A stretch of 64,000 nt of DNA, taken from NCBI GenBank assembly GCA_019914995.1, contig CM034127.1:11842001-11906000 (forward strand), given 5' to 3'. A model generated the notes under the pieces. It did not search any database and was not told the DNA's origin. It saw only the letters and a list, made by a program, of their open reading frames with translations. This DNA comes from Acanthochlamys bracteata (lineage: Eukaryota; Streptophyta; Magnoliopsida; Pandanales; Velloziaceae). Every line of letters starts with the position of its first letter. Positions within the stretch are counted from its first letter, which is position 1. Positions 22,296 through 33,413 of this stretch are shown piece after piece. The position numbers were made by a program, and so were the translations under genes.

Positions 22296-25251
22296 ATGAC
22301 ATTTTGGCATGTGTTACTTCTCTTTGCGTTCTTGCTTACTGGGACTTCCGCTCGAAATCTTCCAGATGCTACAGTAACAGTTGATGGTTCCGTGGCGGTA
22401 GCAGAAACTAGTGATAATTTCATCTGTGCGACTATTGATTGGTGGCCTCCGGAGAAATGCAACTATAATCAGTGTCCATGGGGAGATGCTTCCATTCTGA
22501 ACCTCGTAAGCAGAACAGTTTTCTTGCATAAACAAGGGTAACATGCTATACTGCATTCTGTATTCCATATGAGTAATGCTGTATATCTTATGGTACTTTC
22601 AGGACCTTACTCATCCATTCTTGGCCAAAGCCATTAAAGGTGTGTTCCGTCTAACCTTGACAAGTTTGTTAGCTTGTCTCTGATAAGGAAATCTTTTTTT
22701 TTTTTATTTTTTTATTTTTTTTGTTTGGGAACCTTTAGCCTTTAATCCCTTACGAATAAGGCTTGGAGGATCGCTACAAGACCAAGTCATTTATGGTACT
22801 TCTGATATTGCAAACATATGTCATCCCTTCACCAAGATGACCGGTGGGTTGTTTGGGTTCTCCAAAGGATGTCTTAGAATGGAAAGATGGGATGAGCTGA
22901 ATGGTTTCTTTCAAGAAACAGGGTGAGAAGTCTATTGCCAAAAATACATTTTGATTCTTCCTGCATATTCCTCATATCTTAACATGGAACTATTTAAGAT
23001 CGTCACTAGGTACTTGTAAACTCAAGGAAAATAGTAGATAACTTTTGGTAGTTGAAGCAGCTATCAACAGCTTGACCAGGCCCTGCATATGCTCAAAACG
23101 TTCATAATTTTGTTAGACGAGTTTAAACATCTGTGTGATGGATTTGCCTTGTGCAAATGTGTAGAAGAAAACAAGTTCCAGATAATTTTGAATGTGCTAT
23201 AGAAGTATGTTCTTGTAATATATTGCATATATACGCTAGCTCTTAAAATTGTGACTTTCGCAGAGCTGTTATCACATTTGGTCTTAATGCTCTTCGAGGG
23301 AGGCATTTTATTCAAAATGGTGTCTGGGCTGGTTCTTGGAACTCTAGTAATGCTCATAGTTTCATTGAATACACAGTGTCAAAGGGATATCCTGTTGATT
23401 CTTGGGAATTTGGTAATCCTTATTACAATTGCTTTTTTACGACCTATTATCTTGTTAAAAGTTTGAATTTCTGCGATGAGTTTCGTGTTATCAGGGAATG
23501 AGTTGAGTGGACATGGAATTGGGGCAAGAGTGGATGCCAAACAATATGGCAGAGATTCGGTTATTCTGAAGTCTATAATTGATGAGTTATACAAGGAACA
23601 GCAAAGCAAACCGCTTCTTTTAGCACCTGGAGGCTTCTTCAATAAGCTGTGGTATTCTCAACTTCTCGAGGCTTCAGGTTCTGGTGTAATTGATGGCATG
23701 ACACATCACATCTACAATCTTGGTCCAGGTGAGTTTGGTAGGAAGGTCTAGTACTTAGAACACAATTATCACTTCACTCCAATTACGAATCTGTTGTCTT
23801 TCATGGCCTTGAGCAACAAACTAATCACTTTAAAGGACTGATTCACTTCAGACACGTGAAGTTGTAATAACAAGAGCAGAATTGTTGTTTACTTGTAAGC
23901 AAGTAATTTCTTTTTTATAACAAAATCATATTCCTATCATGCTGACTTATTTGTGTTACTCACATACACTGACATAATGTTATTTTAGGCAATGATTCTC
24001 ATCTTCAGATCAAGATTTTGGATCCACACTATCTGAATCAGATATCAGATACTTACGAAGAAGTCCAGCGCACAATAGAATCACACGGACCGTGGGCTTC
24101 TCCCTGGGTTGGTGAAGCTGGTGGTGTTTACAACAATGGCGGTCGACATGTGTCCAATACATTTATTAACAGCTTTTGGTTATTATGCTTGCCTTGACTT
24201 TGTTTTACACATCCAAGTCAAAATTGCTTTACTTTCTTTTTATATTTCAGAGTGCTGTCATAAGACTCATAACTATCTAAAATCTGTTGAGTACATTCAG
24301 GTACCTAGATCAACTTGGCATGGCCTCGAAGTACAATACAAAGACATACTGCCGACAGACATTGATTGGAGGCAACTACGGTTTGATCGATACTGATACT
24401 TTTCTACCAAATCCTGATTATTACAGGCAAGTCTCTTTTAAAAATTCAAGAATAATGTAGTAATATATTTGCATAGGAAAATGGCAAGGTTAAGTAGCAG
24501 TCATTTTGATGTTAATTTTGATAATCAGTGCGCTATTGTGGCACCGACTTATGGGGACAAAAGTTCTTTCAGTTGATTTCAGAGGCTCTTCTTACTTAAG
24601 GGCATATGCTCACTGTTCGAAGCAATCGGTATGTAGTTCTTGTCTAATTTAAGCTTGATAAGCATTCTTTTTTGTTGAAAGTTGAAATCACCTGCTTTCA
24701 TGTTCCAAAGTCAGATTGGCAGTTCCACTGAACCCAAAAACTTTCTTACTAAAGGGCATACGCTCACTGTTTCAAACATTCTTAGAAATCGGAAGTTCAG
24801 CTTATTCTGCATGATCCTTTTCATACAGTTTCGTGATTCTTTGATTTATGTTGAAACATTGCAGGCAGGTTTAGCTATGCTTCTGATCAATTTAAGCAAC
24901 ACGACTGGGTTCAGTTTAAACATTAAAAATGGAATCAATGCAAATATTGAGATGGAGGACATCACAAAGGATCAATCTGTTTTCCAAAATCTCAAGAGAA
25001 CAGTTTCCTGGGTAGGAAACAAAGCATCAGACGGTTATCTTCACAGACAAGAGTATCACTTGATTGCGAAGGAAGGCAATCACCTGAGCAAAAGCATGTT
25101 GCTTAACGGTATTCCTCTAGAGCTCACTGAAGATGGAGATATCCCCAATCTTGATCCTATACTTTCTTCTGTGGATTCACCTGTAGTTCTAGTCCCCGTA
25201 TCAATCACCTTCGTGGTTTTGCCAAACTTTGAAGCGCAAGCTTGTGTGTGA
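22296..25251 (+). CDS. Heparanase-like protein, GH79 beta-glucuronidase (copy 1, GUS3-like)
   Basis: GH79 enzymes release glucuronic acid from wall arabinogalactan proteins and related glycans. Nine exons: 22296-22505, 22603-22639, 22739-22922, 23264-23412, 23495-23728, 23989-24178, 24301-24426, 24529-24628 and 24865-25251, giving 538 residues in clean phase. A signal peptide (WHVLLLFAFLLTGTSA) points to secretion. The proton donor is Glu196 in GNELSG and the nucleophile Glu314 in WVGEAGG. Other family marks are FICATIDWWPPEKCNYNQCP, PLRIRLGGSLQDQVIYG, DGMTHHIYNLGPG and GGNYGL. The donor after exon 7 is AG|GCAAGT, a GC-AG intron. Intron 8 holds a decayed copy of part of exon 8 (see repeat at 24745-24780). 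The gene faces the second GH79 gene tail to tail with 271 bp between stop codons. Confidence 0.95.
24591..24780 (+). repeat. Exon 8 fragment repeated inside intron 8 of the GH79 gene
   Basis: Bases 24591-24626 of exon 8 (cttacttaagggcatatgct...) recur at 24745-24780 in the following intron with about 30 of 36 bases alike. The second copy is out of frame and has no obvious flanking splice pair. It looks like a remnant of a local duplication or of an old paralogue. Confidence 0.6.
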
Positions 25252-25522
25252 TCACAGTAACTCTTATTTGCTTGATTTGTCGTGTAGAAAGCGCTACGAA
25301 TAAGTGGTGAATTATATCAACGCCCATTTGGAGTGTTGTAGAGGGTAGGAGAGGTACGGAGAATTCCCTTTCTGAAATGTATCATAAGCTACGAATTCGT
25401 GAGATATGAGTTCAAGTCAATTGTGAAATTGCTCTTCCACTACAAGTCCCGGTTCTTCCAGGGCAACAATACTTTAAGCGTGCTACACTGCTACTACCTC
25501 TATTGGTTGAATGTACAATTCA
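25252..25522. other. Short convergent spacer between the two GH79 genes
   Basis: Holds both 3' UTRs in only 271 bp. No coding signal. Transcripts from the two strands may overlap here. Confidence 0.5.
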
Positions 25523-27884
25523 TCACAAACAAGCAGGAGCTTTGAAGCCTTTGAACTTGACAAAAGCTATTGAGCTGGGAGCTATTCGCAGAGGAGTAGA
25601 AGCATCAACAGTCTTCGGTGCCATCTCAGGGATCTCAGTGTTGTTCTTCAGCTGCAACGTAACTCCGTTCAGAAGCATGACTTGACTTTGAAGTTTACCG
25701 CCTTTCGGTGTCAGATGGTACTCTTCCCTCGACCTGTTAGACTCTGTTGCAGCGCTACGGTGCATCTGGAGATCATTCTCGACCGTTACATTAAACCCAG
25801 TTGAGTTTGACAGGTTAATCAGCAGCATGGTAACTGCACCATTATCTCCAGTCTACAAAACAAACTTAAAATTACTTTATCATTAAGTTTGTGAAAATTT
25901 TCATTTAAAATCTCGAGTCTTCACCTATAAGTTTAACTTTTAGATTAAGTAACGGAGGACAAATTTCATACTTCCTTTCTCGAGCAGTGAGTGTATGCTC
26001 GGAGATACGGTGACCCATTGTGGCTCGTCCGAAGAACGCCCGGTCCCATTTGCCGGTGCCATAGCAAGGCACTGATGGACAATAACAAAGTGATAAACTT
26101 GGCAAAATTTTGATCGAAGAGATTATGATAATAGAAAACATAAGAAAATATTAGTACCCATAGTAATCTGGGTTAGGCACAAATGTTGTTGTGTTGAGAA
26201 GAGCATAGTTGCCTCCGATCAAAGCTTGCCTGCAGAAAACTTTGTGCTTGTATGTTGATGTTTGCCCAAGTTGATCCAAGTACCTGCAAAGAACCGATCA
26301 ATAGTTTTGAATTTCAGAAAATTTTCCGATTTTACTATGGATCGTTTACAGATTATAAAGTGTTCACCAGAATCCGTCGATGTAAGTATCGGAAATGCCT
26401 TTGCCGCCGCTGTTGTACGCTCCGCCGGATTCACTAATCCAAATGTCAGACCATGACCCGTAAGTTCTGATCGTTTCAACGACATCGTGGTAAGTTTGAG
26501 CCGTGCTGTCAAGAACATAAGGGTCTTGAATCTTGTTGTACAGGTTAGGATCAACTCCTGTTTGCATTGTAACAAAAAAAAAAAAAACATAAAAATAAAT
26601 GAATTTTTCACGTAAAATTAGTTTTAATAATGCAGTAGCGAGAATCTGGACCTGCACCGAGGTTGTAGATATGGTGAGTTACTGCATCGATGGCTCCAGG
26701 TCCAGAGTTCTGCAGCATTTGCTTGAACCATTCTGCGCTGTAGAACGCTCCGGGAGCCAACAGCTTGGGCTTGACCGTTGAGTTCTTGTAAACTTCATCA
26801 AGAACTCGCCGCAACGTGATCAAATCCTTGCCGTACTGGTCTGCCTTCACCACCGCCGATACCCCTCCGGACAGTTCATTTCCTGAACAAACATTATCGA
26901 ACATTTCCGTGAAAGTTGATCGCAGGAATTCAAACGTTTTCATGTTGTTTTTTCAGCGAAAAATTCATACCGAACTCCCAGGACTCTATCGGGAACCCTT
27001 CTTGAACTGAGTGCATGATGAGATCTCGAGCATTCGTCGGATCCCAATCGCCTTCGTAAAGCCATATCTTGTTGTTGTTCTCATCTGTAGTCTCCGTTCT
27101 GTTCCTTCCGTTCAGTGCATTGAGACCAAACGTAACGATCGTCCTGCATTTGTAAAAGCGATCAAGTTCATTCACGCCGTTCAATCCTTATCAGTGTGCA
27201 ATGATTGCTGCTGATGACAATCCAGTAAGGTACTTAAACCGACTTACCCGGAGTCCTTGAAGAATTGGTTGAGCTTTTGCCATCTGCGCATGTTGAGGCA
27301 ACCTGCAGAGAAGCCAAAAAGACCGTCGGGTTTCTTGAAAACACGGCGACATTTCAGAGGGTTATTCCCAACTCTGTAGTATATCTGATCTTGCATTGAT
27401 CCTCCTGCTCTGATCCTCAACCCATTGAAAGCTGCAACATGTACACGCAAAAATTTCATCATAAACAGTTCAAAATAAGAACATTTATCGAATCATTTTG
27501 TTTCTCATTGTCACTACCTTTAACAGCATTCTTGAGAATTGGGTTCTTGAGATCCTGCAGAGATGAACATAACCTTACAGTAAGTAGAAGATTTTACATG
27601 AAATGTTAATGCAGTAATTGATCTGAGAATGAATTTGTTACCAGATGAAGAATGGAGGAATTCGCCCAAGGACACCAACCATAGTTGCACTTTTCTTGTG
27701 GCCACCAATCGATCGTTGCGCAAACAAAATGATCGTCAGTTTTCGATATTGTTGTCGCTCCTTCAACTGTTACCTTCACTTCCAGCAACTCTTCTTCAAG
27801 TGCATAAACTGATCCACAAACAATGAGAAGAAGAAGAACATGAAGAACTGAAAGGTTAAAGAATTTCAATTTGCTGCAACTCAT
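25523..27884 (-). CDS. Heparanase-like protein, GH79 beta-glucuronidase (copy 2)
   Basis: Nine exons on the minus strand: 27642-27884, 27518-27554, 27248-27431, 26971-27143, 26652-26882, 26368-26557, 26158-26283, 25972-26071 and 25523-25852. They give 537 residues with all phases correct. Exon lengths 37, 184, 190, 126 and 100 equal those of the neighbouring GH79 gene, so both descend from one ancestor. A signal peptide (VLHVLLLLIVCGSVYA) suggests secretion to the wall or vacuole. Catalytic residues are present: Glu215 in GNELSG and Glu332 in WISESGG. The sequence is more diverged than copy 1 (VRFRVGNNPLKC-like region, GAFYSAEWFKQML, no YRN tract), so it may have a different substrate. The first exon is compact and no leader intron was evident. 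Intron 7 here uses a normal GT donor, unlike copy 1. Confidence 0.94.
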
Positions 27885-28421
27885 GATCTTGTGAACTGTA
27901 CATGTTTTTGGTGTTGTTATTTATAGGCATGCATGGAAGAGTCGATAAGAATTTTTTGAAGCTTGTTTGAATGGATAAAGAAGGGATTGTTGTGTTTGTT
28001 AATATGGATAATACCCACACTTGAGCGAGAATTTGAAATCTATTTGATAGCAGCGGAATGATTCAAAACTAAAAATTTGTTTCACTGGCTTCTGGTCATC
28101 TCCTACCTCGTGCAATGATGGCGGCTGTTAACTTTCATTTTCAACTTAAGTGGTAAGCATTATTAGCTTCTTTCGACTATGCAAGCTAGCAGAGCAATCC
28201 ATTAAAGTTTTGCTACTCGTGCTAATATGTTATTTTGAGAAAAATCAATCAAAGTTTTAGTAGAATAATATACAATTGATGAGATTTTTATCGGTACAAC
28301 TAAAACTCAATAGCAAAAACGTCACTGCCTTTCTGAACTTTGAACTTCAAGATGATGATGAACGAATGCTCGATCCAACAAACTCTAGGCCTTGAAAGAA
28401 TCTGCTTATGAGATGTTGAGA
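27885..28421. other. Promoter of GH79 copy 2 and 3' flank of MUB
   Basis: Minus-strand promoter of the GH79 gene followed by the 3' UTR of the MUB gene. No coding signal and no clear TATA box. Confidence 0.45.
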
Positions 28422-31400
28422 TTACATTATAGAGCAACCACACCTGTTCTGCTTCGGCTTCTTTGCAACTCTCTTTTCTGTTTGGATTAAAACAAGGGCC
28501 GAACTTGGAGAAAAGAACATGAAAAGACGGGTATCTTAGAATTCTATAAAACGTAACAGTTACCTATTCCCTTCTCTGAAGATGGAAGACGTACGACAAC
28601 ATGCATGGTTGTAATCCCAACATCGCATATAGGGCCCTTACATTCTTCCAATGTTTTGTGGTTCTCCAGTATCTGGCCAGCATTGATCAACTTGAGGTCA
28701 TTCACAGTTCTTGGACCATTTGCCTTATCTGAAAGATAGAACCAGTTTGGTTCAGACAGGTGATCATGTAATTTTTCCAAAAGTAAAAACAAAGCCAAAC
28801 TTCTGTGAGGTTGTGAACAGAACTCTACCGCTATAAGCTCATTCACATAGGCACGAATAAACTATATAAGAAAACATAAGAGCTCAGCAGATGTGCATCT
28901 CAAGTACTAAGACCGACTTTAAAAAAGACTGCAATTAATATGATTTCTGTAAGTAAAGGTTTTGGAACATATCAGAAGGGTATGACATAAGTCAACTAGA
29001 TGATCTTGGTTACCAGGGACTGTAGGCACAAAATGAATCTGTGCTTATCAGTAGCACAAATATACACATGAAATGACTCAGCATAAATATGTATTAACTT
29101 GAGCAAAGACACAATCAATTCTAGTTTATGTTACCAAAGAAGTTTGTCAATGTTTTATCTGTCAACTTAAAATACTGTCAATAACATGAATGGTGAAGTA
29201 CATATTCTTCCAATTAAAATCACATCTGCTTCATAGTTTTCAACAGAATAATTTCTCTGGCATCGCCAATGACATTGACTTCACTTCTTCTGTAATGAAA
29301 ATCAAGGTGCGTGGAAGAAAAACCTCAGCTCAACTACAGCTGTAGAAGTGATGACTCAAGTACAGCCATAGCAGCCGTATAGATTTGAGCTCAGGTAAAA
29401 TCAATGTCCCTATATGCAGCTGCTCCAATCTTAGAGTTAAGAAAGAAAAAACCAAACATCCTTAGTTACGACATTAATCTAACCTTATGCGACAAAATGC
29501 ATAACAGAAATTTGGAATCCAATATAACTAGCGTATTTGTGATTATTATTTCCATCCATGATAATTGTATCTGTGAACCATCACTGATAACTTCAAAAGC
29601 CATGTCCGTAGCATAATAATTAGAATATTAGGATCCAGGAATTTCCTAAGAATACAAGCAAATACAATGGAACACTGATGACAATGTCATACAAAACCAA
29701 TGATATATGAGAACAGAGTACCACATCACCAAGATATCCAGAAATTGTAGTTTAACCCTTTCTTTCATAGATTCCTATAGGTAAAAACAATGGAAGCTCC
29801 TATCTTTTTTGAAAACAACATGAAAAGATAATCAACCAAGAACTCTTAAATATATAAATCTTTCTATTATAAACTCGAGAAATAACTGCTAAATGCATGA
29901 AAGGATGAAAAGGCTTCTCTAGCAGTATGCATGCTAACTACGAATATGAGCAAAACTAACGCTACAACCCTCACTTTGCTTTTCTAAACATAAGAAATAA
30001 ACTAACAATCATTTTCCACCTAAATTTACATCAACATCAGCACAACTCACAAAGCATAAGATCAAACTAATTCAGAAGAATAGACCGGAATGAGGCTTCA
30101 ACTAAGAAGATGCAGCTAAAGATGATTTTCTGGTGATTTTTGAGAGGCCAATTCTTGCAAGCAGTGAGTCTGAGATTTGAATGGAGGCTGCTACAGCCCT
30201 TCCTTCTCATTAAGCCACACCAACTCTCGAAATGAGACCACTGAGGCTCAAGCAGGAGTTGGAGAAGGTATTCTAGTTCAGATCCCACCTAGCAGGTATA
30301 GGGATACTGCAAAGCATGATGATACCAAGACATTAAAGATCTATATGGGAGGCCAACACATGAAATTTTAGAAACAGAAGCGGACTCCTTGCAGAGTCTT
30401 CAAGTCTAGTTAGTTCAGATTATCACAGTCCTTATAGCTCTAATTCAAATACAGAATTCCACACATAAACCATTGTACCAGTAAGGTCTTCCTTTCTCCC
30501 TGATCGATCTTATAAAAGCACAAGATAACAATGCCTTCTGTATTTTCCCTCTTCTTCACAATAAAAGATGATGGGAACCATGTGACTACCTTCGTTACTG
30601 GAAGCCAACTCTACTGGAAAGAAACAGTTTCACATGCTGTACCGATCTCCATTGACATAAATCAATCCAGCAGTTCATAACTTGGCCATTCATTCTCTTT
30701 GTTGCTAGTGTAACACGGGTACTAAAGGAAGTTGCCATAAACCTAACACAGGCTCCCTCCACATCAATAAAAAGAGCATAGCTTCAACTTTAATGTTACC
30801 ATCCAAACAACCCAAATTTCACCAACTGACAGGGTTGGTTTCCCTCCATCTCCCAAGTCTAGTTCAGAGTTTGTAGTAGTCCGCATATTCTTACAACATG
30901 TTGCCTACTGACAATATCTTGTTTTATAATCAAAGCTTCAACTGAGCAAATGTTTAAGCAGTGAGAAACCATATGGTCATATCATGACAAACACAATCTA
31001 CTAACACAAAAATCATTTATTAGTGGAAACTAATTTCCAATTGACTACGGAGACCTTACAAACAAGTATCACATGGTGATGCAAGTTTTTGGATTATAGT
31101 ATGCTATATTCTACTATCAGTGCTCCAGGAATAGGTCATTCAAAGAATCTCAACCTCATTTCCAACCTGAACAGCTTAACTTCCTGAAACATTAACAAAA
31201 TGTGAAACCAGTTCTCAATATTTCATCTCAGGAACAGTTTGCTTCATTGACATATCTCTTTGCACCAGTTTCTTCATTGCGATCGAACATGCTAGCACAC
31301 ATCTCAAATATTTCATGACATTAGCATGGTTCTCCCTTTAGCAGATGGAACTACCAGTACACTACGAAATAATTCCTACCGATCCAATGTCATACAAAGA

Positions 31401-31555
31401 GGACAAAAGAGAATTTGCAAACCTTTTGGCCATTGAGCAAGAACGCTCTCCTTGAGAGTGGCAATAGTGGTTGCAGTAGGATACTTCCTCGGGCCAATAT
31501 CCGTTCCATCATGCAACCGGAACTTTACTTCAAGCTGCTCTTGCAAACCGGACAT
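28422..31555 (-). CDS. Membrane-anchored ubiquitin-fold protein (MUB), 117 aa
   Basis: MUBs are ubiquitin-like proteins tethered to the plasma membrane by a C-terminal lipid; they dock group VI E2 enzymes. Three exons on the minus strand: 31423-31555, 28564-28728 and 28422-28477, giving 117 residues, the usual MUB length. The start MSGLQEQLEVKFRLHDGTDI, the core KYPTATTIATLKE and DKANGPRTVNDLKLINAGQI match the family. The end KKPKQNRCGCSIM carries the CaaX box CSIM for prenylation and a second Cys for S-acylation. Intron 1 is 2.7 kb. If intron 2 is not removed, the reading frame continues to GIGNCYVL and stops at 28544-28546, again a CaaX-like end (CYVL). A leader intron in the region up to about 32300 is likely. 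Confidence 0.94.
28729..31422 (-). other. Large first intron of MUB
   Basis: About 2.7 kb with no recognisable exon, RNA gene or element with clear ends. Short frames such as 30067-30288 (minus) and 29404-29616 (plus) show no family resemblance. Confidence 0.6.
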
Positions 31556-33413
31556 CTCCAGCTAACTAACTTCACAATATCACAATCTGCAACAATCATC
31601 AACTGCAATTTAAAATATGATAAAAGAACTTCACTGCACCTGAATATTAAACCAACATTTCAGAAACAGTAAAAAGAAGAAAAGATTAGGAAAAAAGAAT
31701 TAATTGACCAAGAAATTTAGAGAATGAGATGGGGGGTGGGTGGAAACCTTCTTTGGAAACTTGCCTAATTTTTATAAGTATCTTCTAAAACTGGATCCTT
31801 CTTTCCTTCTTGAGAGCAAAAATACACCCCGTGAATTAAAGAACACCAAACTCTCAAATCTCTCAGATATCTCCTCAAAAAAAAAAAAAAAACTTCAAAT
31901 TGCTATACAGAAACTCCAAATCTCGATCTAGGTAGTAGAAATCGACCCTCGAAAACCTCCGGAATCCCCAAAAGCCGATTTGGGTCTTCTTCAAACCGAT
32001 TGAAAGAATCCCTAGAGCAACTCAAGATCCAAGTTTCCAACAAAACTAACAAATCTCAGCAAATTTAGCTCGCATCTCAATCTAGGTAGTCTCCAAAAGC
32101 ACCAAAAACAGATAAGAAATGGAAGAACTAAAATGAAAGACAGAGAACTAGTAAAGAAACCTGAAATTATAGAGAAGAAAGAAAGAAGGCAATTGGTTGA
32201 TTGATTGATTAACTGCAAAAGATTCAAAGTCAGATAACAGCGGCGGTGGTCAAAATCAAATCAAAAGCAAAATGAGTTTGAATCAATTTCCTCTCCATTA
32301 ACTCTCTCTCTCTATCTTTCTCTGTTTCTCAATTGTCTGGTTCCACTATTTCTGTATAACTCGAAAGACTAAGAAACCGTTTCTTCATGTTTCTTTCTAA
32401 CTATACAACCAAACAACAACGACAATAAAATAATAACATTGACAAGAAATTACCTTTTTCTTCAGTTCTAGTAAAGAAAGGAACTTTCTTTTCTTTTTTT
32501 CATTATGATTATATATAAAACAAAGTAATAATAATATAGAATGTTTGTATGTTGCAATAGATGTGTACGTATTTGTTTCAGCAACATAGGTGCCAAACTT
32601 TTACCTGCAATTACCAGAAACATTGACACAGCAACTGCTCCAATTATACACTTCAAAAAACAAAAATTAAGAACAAACATTTTGAGACAAACAAGTTGCT
32701 AATGTTGTTGTTAAGCAAAAAGCTAGGAAATCCAGCTTACAAACATTATTGTTTGGTAGCAAATCAAATCTCAGTGGTTCCATCTTCCAATCTTCCAGCA
32801 AACAACAGTCACTTTGTATGAAGAAAGATGTATATGAACAATATAATATGCCAGCTATTTTATGAAGTAGACTTCTCACCTTAAATTTCACAACAAAAAG
32901 AACTTAACAAATGAACCAGCCAAGTTTCACCCGGCGTTACGTAAAGATATTACCAAGTCACAGAAGGTACTGTCAGAGAAACTATGCTACAAAAACAAAA
33001 ACTTATCACACGATTTTAGGTACTTCTGAATCAGGTTAAATAACCTAACAAATTTAACAGGAATCACCTTTTAAAAGGGGTCCTATGAATAGAAAAAAAG
33101 AATATCAAGGTATAGAAGTCCTAAAATAAAAAAAAAGAATTATTGTATCCTCAGCCATGTCTTAACCTATTGCTTTTGTATTGCTTGTTTGCAGCTTTTA
33201 AGATGTACTCCAGCATTCCGTTGAAAGTTTTCAGTTAGAGTATATCCAGTAGCAGGCAATGATGATATCCCTTGTGTAGTAGATCTTAGAGATATATATG
33301 AATAAGAAGAACTGAATATGCTGCTTTCAAGGACGAATGCCGCTGCAGTAGCAGCAGCAGCAGAAACAAGCATCTTCCTTTCAAGTATCTTTTGTACTGC
33401 TGCGTGCTTTGAG
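31556..33413. other. MUB leader/promoter and GAUT 3' flank
   Basis: The minus strand from about 32340 down to 31556 is probably the MUB 5' leader, with a GA-rich tract near 32300-32330 and likely a leader intron. Above it lies the promoter, then the 3' UTR of the GAUT locus near 33160-33413. A short CAG/GCA run occurs near 33343-33362. No other gene seen. Confidence 0.45.

Noticed and set aside
28544-28846. Unspliced 100-aa minus frame as the true MUB end
   Set aside because: The downstream exon 28422-28477 gives the family's KKPKQNRC tail and exact 117-residue length, so the unspliced end is kept only as a possible isoform.
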